A stretch of DNA of 64,000 bases, from assembly GCF_009650765.1 (NCBI RefSeq), contig NZ_CP045740.1, forward strand, positions 8,036,001 through 8,100,000. The letters are read 5' to 3'. Every line of letters begins with the position of its first letter. Within the stretch, counting starts at the first letter, position 1. The position numbers and the translations under genes are program-made. The DNA comes from Streptomyces sp. SUK 48 (GTDB lineage: Bacteria; Actinomycetota; Actinomycetes; Streptomycetales; Streptomycetaceae). This document shows, piece by piece, positions 50,991-60,437 of this stretch. The notes below the pieces were generated by a model that saw nothing but the letters and a program-made list of their open reading frames with translations, had not been told where the DNA came from and made no database searches.

Positions 50991-51836
50991 ATGTCGCTCA
51001 TGAAGACGCTGGCAACACATACGCGGAGCAGCGAGCTACCGCACGTAGCCGACCCCTCCAAGGTCGCGCCCAAGGACGCCCGTGACCTGTCGCGGCTCTT
51101 CTTCGCGCGGCTGGCCACGCTGGAGGAGGGCACGCACGAGCACAGCTACGCCCGCAACACGCTGATCGAGATGAACATGTCGCTGGTCCGCTACGCGGCC
51201 GGCCGGTTCCGCAGCCGGGGCCCGGAGGAGATGGAGGACATCGTCCAGGTCGGCATGATCGGTCTGATCAAGGCGATCGACCGGTTCGAGCTGTCCCGTG
51301 AGGCGGAGTTCACCTCCTTCGCGATCCCCTACATCGTCGGCGAGATCAAGCGGTTCTTCCGGGACACCACCTGGGCCGTGCACGTGCCCCGGCGGCTCCA
51401 GGAGGCCCGGGTGCAGCTGGCGCGGGCGACGGAGGAGCTGCGCGGCCGTCTGGACCGTGAGCCGACGGTCAAGGAGCTGTCGGAGCTGATGAGCCTGCCC
51501 GAGGACGAGGTGCGCGAGGCCCGCCTCGCCTCGAACGGCTACAACTCCTCCTCGCTGGACGCCACCCTCAACGGCAGCGAGGACGGCGAGGCCGTCCTGC
51601 GGGACTTCATCGGCGCGGAGGACACCGCGCTGGAGCTGGTCGAGGACTTCCACGCGCTGGCGCCGCTGATCGCCGGGCTGGAGGACCGGGACCGGCGGAT
51701 CATCCACATGCGGTTCGTGGAGGAGCTGACCCAGGCGGAGATCGGCGAGCGCCTCGGCGTCTCCCAGATGCACGTCTCCCGGCTGCTCTCCCGCTGCCTG
51801 GGCCGCCTGCGCGAGGGCATGCTCACCACCGGCTGA
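50991..51836 (+). CDS. SigB/SigF-family RNA polymerase sigma factor
   Basis: 281 residues with regions 2, 3 and 4. Region 2: EDIVQVGMIGLIKAIDRFELSREAEFTSFAIPYIVGEIKRFFRDTTWAVHVPRRLQE; region 3 includes LDREPTVKELSELM; region 4 ends with LTQAEIGERLGVSQMHVSRLLSRCL. This is the general-stress/differentiation sigma class (SigB, SigF, SigG in Streptomyces), held inactive by a kinase-type anti-sigma factor. ATG at 50991 with GGGAGGGG just upstream. The neighbouring kinase, STAS and phosphatase genes give a full partner-switching set. I do not assign a particular sig letter. Confidence 0.92.
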   Translation: MSLMKTLATHTRSSELPHVADPSKVAPKDARDLSRLFFARLATLEEGTHEHSYARNTLIEMNMSLVRYAAGRFRSRGPEEMEDIVQVGMIGLIKAIDRFELSREAEFTSFAIPYIVGEIKRFFRDTTWAVHVPRRLQEARVQLARATEELRGRLDREPTVKELSELMSLPEDEVREARLASNGYNSSSLDATLNGSEDGEAVLRDFIGAEDTALELVEDFHALAPLIAGLEDRDRRIIHMRFVEELTQAEIGERLGVSQMHVSRLLSRCLGRLREGMLTTG

Positions 51837-51942
51837 CCCTCCTCGGCCGTACCCACCGCGGCGAGATCGGGCGACGGGAGGAGCAACGGCGTCCGGTCGC
51901 CCCCGCCCTGGCCGACTCCCGCGGTGCGCTCGATGCGGTGGG

Positions 51943-52455
51943 TCAGCCGAGGCGGAGCTGGGCGACGATCTGCTTGCCGGTCGTCAGGGCGGTGTGCTGG
52001 AGCCGGTCGCACAGCAGCGTGACCAGGCGAAGGCCGTGGCCGCCGGGCCGGCCCGGATCCGGAGTGGGGAGCACGGGCGGGCGGGAGGAGCTGTCGCGGA
52101 CGGTGATCCGCAGCAGGGTGGCATCGGACGTGAGCTCCAGAGTCAGGGCTCCGGGGCCCGGGGCGTGCCGGATCGCGTTGGTGACCAGTTCGCTGACGAC
52201 GAGCTGGGCGTCCTGGCTCGGCCGCTGGTCGGGGTGGTGTCCTGCCTCGTCGAGCAATATGCGTACGGCGCGTCGGGCATCGGTGATCGACGTGTGCGTC
52301 GCGTCCCACGCCATGCTGTATCGCAGGGGCAAAGGGAGTCCTTGTTCGCGTGTCGTCTGCTGGCTGAGCGGGGTGACCATGAAAGTGTTCCCGGAGTCTG
52401 TCTTCGCGTCTTGACCGTTCGCGTTGTCGCGTATACCCGCGCTTGGCTTCGTCAT
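51943..52455 (-). CDS. HATPase-type anti-sigma/serine kinase-like protein
   Basis: 170 residues. The ATPase N-box is QLVVSELVTNAIRHAPG and the G2 region GGHGLRLVTLLCDRL; the intervening G1 box is short. This is the RsbW-like branch of HATPase_c proteins, which bind a sigma factor and phosphorylate STAS antagonists. The N-terminal ~45 residues are polar and poorly conserved, and an ATG later in the gene (MVTPLSQQ or MAWDATH) is possible. It converges on the sigma-factor gene and is preceded on its own strand, 12 bases away, by a STAS gene, its likely antagonist partner. Confidence 0.82.
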   Translation of the reverse strand: MTKPSAGIRDNANGQDAKTDSGNTFMVTPLSQQTTREQGLPLPLRYSMAWDATHTSITDARRAVRILLDEAGHHPDQRPSQDAQLVVSELVTNAIRHAPGPGALTLELTSDATLLRITVRDSSSRPPVLPTPDPGRPGGHGLRLVTLLCDRLQHTALTTGKQIVAQLRLG

Positions 52456-52467
52456 GGGAGTGCGCCG

Positions 52468-52815
52468 TCAGCTGGTGGGCGACGGGCCGGCGCCCGCGAT
52501 CCGGAAGTGTGCCAGCGCGCCGCTGAGAGTGAGGAGCCGGGTGACCGCCGGGGCGAGCGGGCCCAGCAGGACGAGATCCCGACCGGCGGCCGCATGGCGG
52601 CGGCGAGCGTCGAGAAGGGCGTACAGGAGCATACTGTCGGCGAAGGTCACCTGGGACAGGTCGATCGCCGTGACCGGCAGGGCCGCCCGGTCGGCCGCGT
52701 CCCAGACGGCCTCGAACTCGTCGCTGTCCTCGTGGTCGGTCTCACCGCGAACCACGATCATGAAGACTTCTTCATGAGGGATGACGTGCACTTTTCTCTC
52801 CGGAGCCATATGCAT
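52468..52815 (-). CDS. STAS-domain protein
   Basis: 115 residues from the ATG at 52815, or 113 from the ATG at 52809. The pattern MIVVRGETDHEDSDEFEAVWDAA, then AIDLSQVTFADSMLLYALLDARR, and LGPLAPAVTRLLTLSGALAHF shows the STAS fold with Ser at the phosphorylation position of the ADSM loop. The HATPase gene follows 12 bases downstream on the same strand, so the two form a kinase/antagonist pair. Confidence 0.8.
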   Translation of the reverse strand: MHMAPERKVHVIPHEEVFMIVVRGETDHEDSDEFEAVWDAADRAALPVTAIDLSQVTFADSMLLYALLDARRRHAAAGRDLVLLGPLAPAVTRLLTLSGALAHFRIAGAGPSPTS

Positions 52816-53041
52816 GGCGTCATACTCACATTCGCGCGGGACAGTGAGCCAACCCCGGGGGCGGCGACCGCGCCCTCCGCCGGCGACCGGACGTGCGGCG
52901 TGCCACCTTTCGCGGTCCGGCGTGAGCCGCGCGACCAGGGGAAGGGCGGTGGTGCCCCTCGGCCTCCGGAGGCCCGCCCGGACGCGGCGCCACCGCCTGT
53001 CTGATAATCGGTGAAGACGTGGGAAGCGGAGGAGGCCGACG

Positions 53042-53434
53042 GTGTTTTCGGTGGATGCGGGGCCAGGCGGGCGCGAGCGCGTGCTCGCTCTGCGCGGTGA
53101 GCTGGATTACGCCAGTGCCGCGCAGCTCCGGGAGGCGGCGGACGCGGTGCTCGCCGGGCCGCAGCCGCCTGCCCTGGTGGTCCTCGACTGTTCGGCCCTG
53201 GAGTTCTGTGACTCCTCGGGCATCAACGTTCTGATCGGGATGCACCAGCGGCTGGAGGCACGCGGAGGCGTGCTGAGGCTGGCGGGAGTGCCCGGTTCGG
53301 TGACGCGGGTGTTCACCCTGACCGGCCTGGACCAGGTCATAGGTCTGTACGGCACCGTGGCCGACGCGTCGGCCCCAGCGGCCGGTGACCATGGATCGTC
53401 CGCCATACGTGCGGCGAGCGAGAGGCAGCGATGA
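53042..53434 (+). CDS. STAS-domain anti-sigma-factor antagonist
   Basis: 130 residues. VLALRGELDYASAAQLREAADAVLA, VVLDCSALEFCDSSGINVLIGMHQRL and LAGVPGSVTRVFTLTGLDQVI give a classical RsbV-like STAS domain, with the phosphorylatable serine in DSSG at residues 57-60. The C-terminal ~25 residues are an unstructured tail. GTG start at 53042 after GGAGGAGG. Its stop overlaps the phosphatase start (ATGA), so dephosphorylation of this protein by that enzyme is the expected relation. Confidence 0.9.
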   Translation: MFSVDAGPGGRERVLALRGELDYASAAQLREAADAVLAGPQPPALVVLDCSALEFCDSSGINVLIGMHQRLEARGGVLRLAGVPGSVTRVFTLTGLDQVIGLYGTVADASAPAAGDHGSSAIRAASERQR

Positions 53435-55650
53435 CTCGCGTTCCGGAGCAGCAGCCCAGCGAGGCCGTGCACAGGCCGGGCGGCCCGGAGGAGGACGAGG
53501 ACTTCCGGGCCCTGTTCGGCCGGTCGACGGCGGTGTTCGCGTCCCTGGCCGGGCCCGCCCATATGGTGGAGGCCGCCAACGAGGCGTTCTTCGCCGCGAT
53601 CGGCGGCGGGGAGCGGGTCCGCGTGGGAGTGCCGCTGGGGCAGTTGATGCCGGAGCTGGCCGAGCAGGGCTTCATCACCTTGCTGGATCAGGTCTACCGC
53701 ACCGGCGAACGGTACGTCGGACGCGACGCCCGGGTGCTGATCGGGACCGGCTCCGCGGCACGGGAGGCGTTCTTCGACTTCACGTACGAGCCGCGGACGG
53801 ACACGGGCGGCAACGTCACCGGTGTACGGGTCATCGGGGTGGAGACCACCCAGGTCAAGCAGGCCCAGCGGCTCGCGGCCGAGCACCGGGTGCTGCTGGA
53901 GCAGATCGCTCGCCAGGCGCCCCTGTCCGAGGTGCTGGAGGGCATGGCTCGCGCGATCGAGGAGCTGGCACCGGAAGGCGTCCTGGTCTCCGTGCTGCTC
54001 GCCGACGCCGACGGCAGGCATCTGCGGCACGGCGCGGCCCCGAGCCTGCCCGATTTCTACAACCAGGCCATCGACGGTATCGCCACCGGCGAGGGCGTCG
54101 GCTCCTGCGGTACCGCCGCCCACCGGCGCCGGCCGGTCATCGTCTCCGACATCACCACCGATCCGTTCTGGGACGACTTCCTGCACCTCGCCCAGGCCGC
54201 GGGGCTGGCGGCCTGCTGGTCCACGCCCATCCTGGCCAGGGACGGTTCCCTGCTGGGCACCTTCGCCATGTACCACCGCACCCCGCGGGCGCCCCAGGAG
54301 TCCGACCTCGCCCTGGCCCGTGTGTTCGCCGACACCGCCGCCCTGGCCATCGAACGCCACCAGGCGGACGAAGCCCGCCGGGCCGCCGAGAGGAAGGAGC
54401 GGGCGGCACGCGCCGACCTGGCCTTCCTCCTCAACGCCAGTACCGCCCTCACCTCCGGACTGGACCAGGGACAGACCCTGCGGCGCCTGGCCACCTCCTG
54501 CGTCCCGGCGCTGGCCCCGCTGGCCGCGGTCGACATCGTCGACCTCGGCCGGGTGCACCGCATCGCCACCGCCGCCCCCACCCAGGCCCAGCAGGACCTT
54601 CTCGCCTCCCACATCCCCGTCTACGACGCCGACGACGACGCCGTCGCCCGCGTCCTGGCCTCCGGCCTGAGCGAGGTCGCCCGCCGCACCCCCACCGGTC
54701 CCGGTCCCTGGCACGAGCTGGGCGTCACCGGCTACCTCTGCGTCCCGCTCCTCGACCGGGGCCGCGCCTTCGGCACCCTGACCCTGCTGTCCACCAAAGA
54801 GCACGCCTTCGACGGCCACACCATCGCCCTCGCCGAGGAACTCACCCGGCGCGCCGCCTCAGCCGCGCTCAACGCCCGCCAGTACACCCAGCGCGTCGCG
54901 CTCACACGGGATCTTCAGGCGGGGCTCCTCCTGCCCGAGATCCCGGCCCTGCCCGGCGCCCAGGCCGCCGCCTACTATCACCCCGCCGGGGAGGGACTGG
55001 ACATCGGCGGCGACTTCTACGACCTCTTCCCCCTCGACGACGGCAGCTGGGCGTTCATGCTCGGCGACGTCTGCGGCCGCGGCGCCACAGCCGCCACCAC
55101 CACCGCCCTGGTCCGCCACACCGCCCGCGCCGTCGCCCCCCTCCTGCCCGGCCCCGAAGCAGTCGTCCGAGCCGTCAACAAAGCCCTCCTGCAACGGCCC
55201 CACAGCCATGGCACCGGTTTCGTCACCCTCGTCTACGGCCACTTCACTCCCGCCCGAGCCGGTGGCCTCGACCTCACCCTGGTCCGAGCCGGCCACACCC
55301 TGCCCCTCCACCTCGACCAGCACGGTACGGCGCACCCCCTCGACTGCCCCGGCGGCCTCATCGGCATCAGCGACGAAGCCCACCTCACCACCCGCCACCT
55401 GCACCTCGAACCGGCCGAAAGCCTCGTGCTGTACACCGACGGCATCACCGAGGCCCGCAATCACGACCGGGAACAATTCGGCGAGGAACGCCTCACCCAC
55501 GCCCTCGGTCACGCCTCGTCCCCGCTCACCGCACAGCAGACCATCGACACGCTGACCCGCGCCGTGCACGCCTTCACCGGTCCTCACGGCATACACGATG
55601 ACCAGGCGGCCCTCGTTCTCACCGCCACCCCACCCGCCGGCCGGCCATGA
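53431..55650 (+). CDS. PAS-GAF-GAF-SpoIIE phosphatase (PP2C-type, RsbU-like)
   Basis: 739 residues. A PAS-like sensor at ~25-145 (FASLAGPAHMVEAANEAFFAAIGG), GAF1 at ~160-310 (GVGSCGTAAHRRRPVIVSDI), GAF2 at ~330-480 (GYLCVPLLDRGRAFGTLTLLS) and a C-terminal SpoIIE phosphatase (GGDFYDLFPLDDG, LGDVCGRG, LYTDGITEARN, DDQAALVL). Metal-binding Asp residues are in GGDFYD, GDVCG, TDGI and DDQAAL. It should dephosphorylate STAS antagonists when its sensory domains detect a signal, perhaps light, redox or a small ligand, and so release the sigma factor. It is translationally coupled to the STAS gene before it. Confidence 0.92.
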   Translation: MTRVPEQQPSEAVHRPGGPEEDEDFRALFGRSTAVFASLAGPAHMVEAANEAFFAAIGGGERVRVGVPLGQLMPELAEQGFITLLDQVYRTGERYVGRDARVLIGTGSAAREAFFDFTYEPRTDTGGNVTGVRVIGVETTQVKQAQRLAAEHRVLLEQIARQAPLSEVLEGMARAIEELAPEGVLVSVLLADADGRHLRHGAAPSLPDFYNQAIDGIATGEGVGSCGTAAHRRRPVIVSDITTDPFWDDFLHLAQAAGLAACWSTPILARDGSLLGTFAMYHRTPRAPQESDLALARVFADTAALAIERHQADEARRAAERKERAARADLAFLLNASTALTSGLDQGQTLRRLATSCVPALAPLAAVDIVDLGRVHRIATAAPTQAQQDLLASHIPVYDADDDAVARVLASGLSEVARRTPTGPGPWHELGVTGYLCVPLLDRGRAFGTLTLLSTKEHAFDGHTIALAEELTRRAASAALNARQYTQRVALTRDLQAGLLLPEIPALPGAQAAAYYHPAGEGLDIGGDFYDLFPLDDGSWAFMLGDVCGRGATAATTTALVRHTARAVAPLLPGPEAVVRAVNKALLQRPHSHGTGFVTLVYGHFTPARAGGLDLTLVRAGHTLPLHLDQHGTAHPLDCPGGLIGISDEAHLTTRHLHLEPAESLVLYTDGITEARNHDREQFGEERLTHALGHASSPLTAQQTIDTLTRAVHAFTGPHGIHDDQAALVLTATPPAGRP

Positions 55651-55715
55651 CACTCCAGCCCGACCGGAGCTGAGCCGAAGGCCCGTCCCGGTCGTGCCGG
55701 TGGGATGCTGAGGGG

Positions 55716-55988
55716 ATGGCGCACAGCGATCGGGAAGCGGACCGGCGCTTGGAACGAGCGATCCTGGAACTGCTGGACCGCCGCGGTCCGACGGCGACGA
55801 TCTGCCCCTCCGACGCCGCGCGGGCGGCGTACGAAGGGGATGACGACGGCTGGCGCGCGCTCATGGAACCGGTCCGCCGCGCCGCACGGCGACTGGTCGC
55901 CGCCGGCGAGGTGGAGATCACGCAGTCCGGCCGCCCTGTCGAGCCGGCCACGGCCCGCGGCCCCATCCGCATCCGCCGCACGCGCTGA
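55716..55988 (+). CDS. DUF3253-like small protein
   Basis: 90 residues. LERAILELLDRRGPTATICPSDAARA, then EGDDDGWRALMEPVRRAARRLVAAGEVEITQ, is the DUF3253 pattern, a winged-helix-like domain of unknown role. The ICPSDAAR signature is intact. ATG at 55716 preceded by GAGGGG. It follows the SpoIIE phosphatase by 65 bases on the same strand, so it may be read from the same message. Confidence 0.82.
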   Translation: MAHSDREADRRLERAILELLDRRGPTATICPSDAARAAYEGDDDGWRALMEPVRRAARRLVAAGEVEITQSGRPVEPATARGPIRIRRTR

Positions 55989-56109
55989 CACGGCGGCCCC
56001 CGGACTCGGCGCCGCGACGTGCTGATGCTTGGTGCCTTTCGCGCCGGTTCGACCCGTGCAGGAGTGCATCGCGGCGTTGCTCCGTGGGCCGCTCCGCCCG
56101 GCGCCTGTG

Positions 56110-56826
56110 TCACACCAGCGCCGCGCCGCCGTCTATCGCGAGCGTGGTGCCGGTGACGTAGGCGTTGGACAAGACGAAGAGATAGGCCGCCGCGGCTTCC
56201 TCGGCAGTGCCGACACGCCGCGTGAGCAGCTCGGACCCGGCGCCCTGAAGGAACGCCTCCGGGTCCGGGACACTGCCGTCCCACAGCTCGGTGCGGATCA
56301 CACCGGGCTGGATCACGTTGACGCGCAGCGGGGCGAGTTCGACGGCGAGTGCCCGGGACAGGGCCTCGATGCCGCCGGTGATGCCTGCCGTGAGCGCGGT
56401 TCCGGTCAGGGGGCGGATCGCGAGGACGCCGGAGCTGAACGTGATCGAGCCACCGTCGCGCAGTCGCGGTGCCGCGTACTTGGCGGAGAGGAACGCGCCC
56501 CAGAACCGGCGCTCGAAGACCGCCCTGGCCTCCTGCGGAGTGGTGTCGGCCAACGGCCTGATCAGCAGAGATTCGCCCGCGGTGTAGACGAGGTGGTCGA
56601 ACTCTCCGACCTGCTCGAAGAACGCGGCGATGGCGTCGCCGTCGGCGACGTCCAGGCGCCAGCCTTCGGCCGGCTCGCCCAACCGCTTCGTCGCGGCGTC
56701 CACGCGGTCCTGATTGCTGGAGGCGACCACGACGTCCGCGCCGGCCGCCACGGCCTGCTGGGCTACCGCGTAGCCGATGCCGGAGGTTCCACCGATGATC
56801 ACGATCTTCTTGCCGACCAGAGACAT
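56110..56826 (-). CDS. Atypical short-chain dehydrogenase/reductase
   Basis: 238 residues from the ATG at 56826; the ATG at 56835 leaves no room for the AAGGA ribosome site. The cofactor motif IGGTSGIGYAVA is at 9-20, VYTAGES follows, and the Ser of ITFSSGVLAI is present. Where typical members have Tyr-x3-Lys the sequence reads ALTAGITGGIEAL, so the catalytic Tyr and Lys are both absent. The C-terminus AYVTGTTLAIDGGAALV is normal. It may use another mechanism or be a binding protein. It is divergent from an AraC gene that probably controls it. Confidence 0.85.
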   Translation of the reverse strand: MSLVGKKIVIIGGTSGIGYAVAQQAVAAGADVVVASSNQDRVDAATKRLGEPAEGWRLDVADGDAIAAFFEQVGEFDHLVYTAGESLLIRPLADTTPQEARAVFERRFWGAFLSAKYAAPRLRDGGSITFSSGVLAIRPLTGTALTAGITGGIEALSRALAVELAPLRVNVIQPGVIRTELWDGSVPDPEAFLQGAGSELLTRRVGTAEEAAAAYLFVLSNAYVTGTTLAIDGGAALV

Positions 56827-56968
56827 GGGATCCATTCCTTCGTCGATGCAGTGCCGGGTTCGGCAACCGCCATGGCAAGAACGTACGTCTCCGCATCGAG
56901 ACGATGAATGACCGAGAATCTCGATTTCCTGTCATATCGTCTTGTCTCACGGGCGCTAGAGTGGCGCT

Positions 56969-57922
56969 ATGGACATCCTGAGCGACACCCTCGAAGTCCT
57001 GCGCACGGGACGCCCGATGGTGACGCGCACCGACGCACGCGCCCCGTGGGCCCTGAAGTTCCAGCCCCTCTCAGGAGCCGGATTCCACGTGGTCGTGGAA
57101 GGTCACTGCCACCTGCTGCCACCGCACGGCCCACCGCTCTCGCTCGGACCCGGCGACATCGTGTTCCTGCGGCGCGGCAGCGGACACACCCTGTGCGACG
57201 CGCTCGGCCGCGATCCGGTGGACTTCGTACCGGAGCGCGTGGACCGTTCCTCGCCGATCGGCCAGGTCACCGTGGACGGACCGGGGCCGCACACGGTGCT
57301 GGTGTGCGGTGCGTACGCGATCGATGTCGATCGCCCGCATCCGCTGTTCAGCGATCTACCGGAGGTCATCCACCTCCCTGCGGTTCCGGGCCGCCACCCG
57401 GTGCTGCGCTCGGCGGTCGATCAGCTGTGTGCCGAGTTCCACGCGCCGCAGCCGGGCTCGGACGCGGTCGTCACGGCGCTCATCGATCTGCTGCTGCTGT
57501 ACATCCTCCGGTCGTGGTACGCCGAACTGCCGAAGGAGCGGACCCGGGGCTGGACGGCCGCGCTGACCGACCCGGCAGTCGCCCCGGCCCTGAAGGCGAT
57601 CCACGACGATCCTGGCCGTCCCTGGACCGTGGAGTCGCTGGGCACCCACGCCGGGCTGTCCCGCGCGGCGTTCGCCCGCCGCTTCGCCTCGGTGGTCGGC
57701 GAGCCGCCGTTGACCTACCTGACCAACTGGCGGATGGCCACCGCGGCGCGGTTGCTGCACCAGTCGCCGGCCCCGCTGAGCACCATCGCGCAGCACACGG
57801 GGTACACATCGGAGTTCGCCTTCGCCAAGGCTTTCAAACGACACTTCGGATCGCCGCCGGGGGCCTATCGCAAGCAGGTCAGGACGGCAGACGACGATTC
57901 ACGCGGATACAAATGGCGATGA
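56969..57922 (+). CDS. AraC-family regulator with N-terminal cupin
   Basis: 317 residues. Cupin_6-type sensor at ~20-110 (FHVVVEGHCHLLPPHGPPLSLGPGDIVFLRRGSGHTL) and two AraC helix-turn-helix units at the C-terminus (TVESLGTHAGLSRAAFARRF and LSTIAQHTGYTSEFAFAKAFKRHFG). AraC proteins of this sort regulate neighbouring oxidoreductase genes on binding a small carbonyl or aromatic compound. It faces the SDR gene across 142 bases. ATG at 56969 after a TAGAGT stretch. Confidence 0.9.
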   Translation: MDILSDTLEVLRTGRPMVTRTDARAPWALKFQPLSGAGFHVVVEGHCHLLPPHGPPLSLGPGDIVFLRRGSGHTLCDALGRDPVDFVPERVDRSSPIGQVTVDGPGPHTVLVCGAYAIDVDRPHPLFSDLPEVIHLPAVPGRHPVLRSAVDQLCAEFHAPQPGSDAVVTALIDLLLLYILRSWYAELPKERTRGWTAALTDPAVAPALKAIHDDPGRPWTVESLGTHAGLSRAAFARRFASVVGEPPLTYLTNWRMATAARLLHQSPAPLSTIAQHTGYTSEFAFAKAFKRHFGSPPGAYRKQVRTADDDSRGYKWR

Positions 57923-58166
57923 GGGCCACGGCATCACCGCAGCGGATCGCGAAGTCGCACTGGACCACAAGGCGTTCGTCCCCCGGCCGACCGCCCGGCA
58001 CGGAGGCGTAAGCCGGCTTCCTGTCCGACTTAGCCGACAACGCTGTTCGCCGCCGACCGGCCGGGATGGTCCGAGCGGGCACCGGGGGCATGGCTGCGAG
58101 CGGCCCGGGCACAAGGGAACGACGGGCAAAGGGCTTTCCCCATCCATGCTGGCTAGGGACGTGGTC

Positions 58167-60308
58167 ATGCGTATCTGGCAAGAGAGCACGAAGATAGGAC
58201 CGCGGCCGGGCCGGATGTCGCCGCTGGGCGCCACCTTCGACGGCGCCGGCACGAACTTCGCGGTGTTCTCCGAAGTCGCGCAGCTCGTGGAGCTGTGTCT
58301 CTTCGACGAAGACGGAACGGAAGAGCGCGTCCCACTGCGGGAGGTGGACGGCTTCGTCCACCACATCTACCTGCCGGACGTCGGACCCGGACGGCGCTAC
58401 GGGTTCCGGGTGCACGGACCGTGCCGTCCGGAGCAGGGCGACCGCTGCAACCCGAACAAGTTGCTGCTCGACCCCTACGCCAAGGCGATCGAGGGCGAAA
58501 TCCATTGGGACGAGGCCCTCTTCCCCTACCGTTTCGGGGACGTCGAGCGGCGCAACGAGCTGGACTCCGCGCCCTACACCGCGAAATCGGTGGTGGTGAA
58601 CCCCTACTTCGACTGGGGCAGCGACCACCCGCCGCGGACCCCGTACCACGAGACGGTCATCTACGAGGCCCACGTCAAGGGTATGACGCGGACCCACCCC
58701 GCGATCCCGGAGGCCATGCGCGGCACCTACGCCGCGCTCGCGCACCCGGCCATGGTCGAGTACTTCGTCAAGCTGGGTGTCACCGCGGTGGAGCTGATGC
58801 CGGTCCATCAGTTCGTGCAGGACCACGCCTTGGTGGAGAAGGGACTGTCGAACTACTGGGGGTACAACACCATCGGATTCTTCGCGCCGCACAACGCCTA
58901 CTGTTCCTCGGGGCAGCGGGGCGAGCAGGTGCAGGAGTTCCGCTCGATGGTCAAGACCCTGCACGAGGCGGGCATCGAGGTGATCCTCGACGTCGTCTAC
59001 AACCACACCGCGGAGGGGAACCACCTCGGCCCGGTGCTGTCGTTCAGGGGCTTGGACAACGCGGCGTACTACCGCCTGTCCGAGGAGGACCCGCGCTTCT
59101 ACTGGGACACCACCGGCACCGGCAACAGCCTGCGGATGAACCACCCGCACACCCTTCAGCTGATCATGGACTCGCTGCGCTACTGGGTGACCGAGATGCA
59201 TGTCGACGGCTTCCGGTTCGACCTCGCCGCCACCCTGGCCCGCCAGTTCCACGAGGTCGACCGGCTGTCGTCGTTCTTCGACCTCGTCCAGCAGGACCCG
59301 GTCATCTCCCAGGTCAAGCTCATCGCCGAGCCGTGGGACGTCGGCGACGGCGGCTACCAGGTCGGCAACTTCCCCCCGCTGTGGACCGAGTGGAACGGCA
59401 AGTACCGCGACACCGTACGCGACTTCTGGCGCGGCGAGGGCGGCACCCTGGGGGAGTTCGCCTCCCGCCTCACCGGTTCCTCCGACCTCTACCAGAGCGA
59501 CGGCCGGCGCCCCTACGCATCGGTCAACTTCGTCACCGCGCACGACGGATTCACCCTGCGCGACCTGGTGTCGTACGACGGCAAGCACAATGAGGCCAAT
59601 GGCGAGGAGAACCGGGACGGCGAGAACCACAACCGCTCCTGGAACTGCGGGGTGGAGGGCGCCACCCGGGACCGGGACGTCCTCGCCCTGCGCGCCCGGC
59701 AGCAGCGCAACCTCCTCGCCACCCTGCTGCTCTCCCAGGGCGTGCCCATGCTGCTGCACGGCGACGAACTCGGCCGCACCCAGCACGGCAACAACAACGC
59801 CTACTGCCAGGACGGGGAACTGGCCTGGATCGACTGGCCGAGCGCCATCGACGGCAGCGAACTGCTCGACTTCACGCGCAGGCTGATCACCCTGCGCCGC
59901 GATCACCCGGTCTTCCGCAGGCGACGGTTCTTCAAGGGCCGGGTGGCTCAGGGAAGCAGCGCCGACGGCAAGGACATCACCTGGTTCACCCCCGCCGGGC
60001 GCGAGATGAACGACACCGACTGGGACACCGGCTTCGCCAGGTCCCTGATGGTCCACCTCAACGGGAAGGCCATCACGGAACCGGACCTGCGCGGCCTGCG
60101 AGTGGCGGACGACTCCTTCCTCCTGCTCTTCAACGCCCACAGCCAGGCCCTCTCCTTCACCCTCCCCGAGGAGACGGGACGGTGGTGGGCGGTGGAGGTG
60201 GACACGGCCATCCCGTACACCGAGTACCGGCCGCTGATCAAGGGCGGCAGCGAGGTCGAGGTCGAAGCCCGCGCCATGCTCGTGCTGCGGGGTCACCAGG
60301 ACGAGTGA
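58167..60308 (+). CDS. glgX: Glycogen debranching enzyme GlgX
   Basis: 713 residues. Isoamylase-type N-terminal domain (SPLGATFDGAGTNFAVFSE), then the GH13 catalytic core: VILDVVYNHTAEGN, DGFRFDLAATL (nucleophile Asp), KLIAEPWDVGDGGYQVG (acid/base Glu) and FVTAHDGFTL. The C-terminal all-beta domain closes at ARAMLVLRG. GlgX cleaves alpha-1,6 branches of glycogen or limit dextrin. I start at the ATG at 58167 (MRIWQES, with AGGGAC upstream) rather than the ATG at 58146. The neighbouring PRC-barrel genes are not obviously connected. Confidence 0.93.
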   Translation: MRIWQESTKIGPRPGRMSPLGATFDGAGTNFAVFSEVAQLVELCLFDEDGTEERVPLREVDGFVHHIYLPDVGPGRRYGFRVHGPCRPEQGDRCNPNKLLLDPYAKAIEGEIHWDEALFPYRFGDVERRNELDSAPYTAKSVVVNPYFDWGSDHPPRTPYHETVIYEAHVKGMTRTHPAIPEAMRGTYAALAHPAMVEYFVKLGVTAVELMPVHQFVQDHALVEKGLSNYWGYNTIGFFAPHNAYCSSGQRGEQVQEFRSMVKTLHEAGIEVILDVVYNHTAEGNHLGPVLSFRGLDNAAYYRLSEEDPRFYWDTTGTGNSLRMNHPHTLQLIMDSLRYWVTEMHVDGFRFDLAATLARQFHEVDRLSSFFDLVQQDPVISQVKLIAEPWDVGDGGYQVGNFPPLWTEWNGKYRDTVRDFWRGEGGTLGEFASRLTGSSDLYQSDGRRPYASVNFVTAHDGFTLRDLVSYDGKHNEANGEENRDGENHNRSWNCGVEGATRDRDVLALRARQQRNLLATLLLSQGVPMLLHGDELGRTQHGNNNAYCQDGELAWIDWPSAIDGSELLDFTRRLITLRRDHPVFRRRRFFKGRVAQGSSADGKDITWFTPAGREMNDTDWDTGFARSLMVHLNGKAITEPDLRGLRVADDSFLLLFNAHSQALSFTLPEETGRWWAVEVDTAIPYTEYRPLIKGGSEVEVEARAMLVLRGHQDE

Positions 60309-60437
60309 GCCCGCCCGGGCGGCGTCCGGCCTTCGCCACGGCGGAAGGCGTGCAACCCCTCTGTGCGGGAAGCCGGAAGCCAGGGGAGCGCCACATGGGG
60401 CGACGACCCGGGCGGAGACGGCAGAAGGAGGTCGGCG

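Noticed and set aside
57879..60296. Long minus-strand open frame opposite glgX
   Set aside because: No recognisable motifs, whereas the plus strand encodes a complete GlgX; the frame is open only through GC bias.
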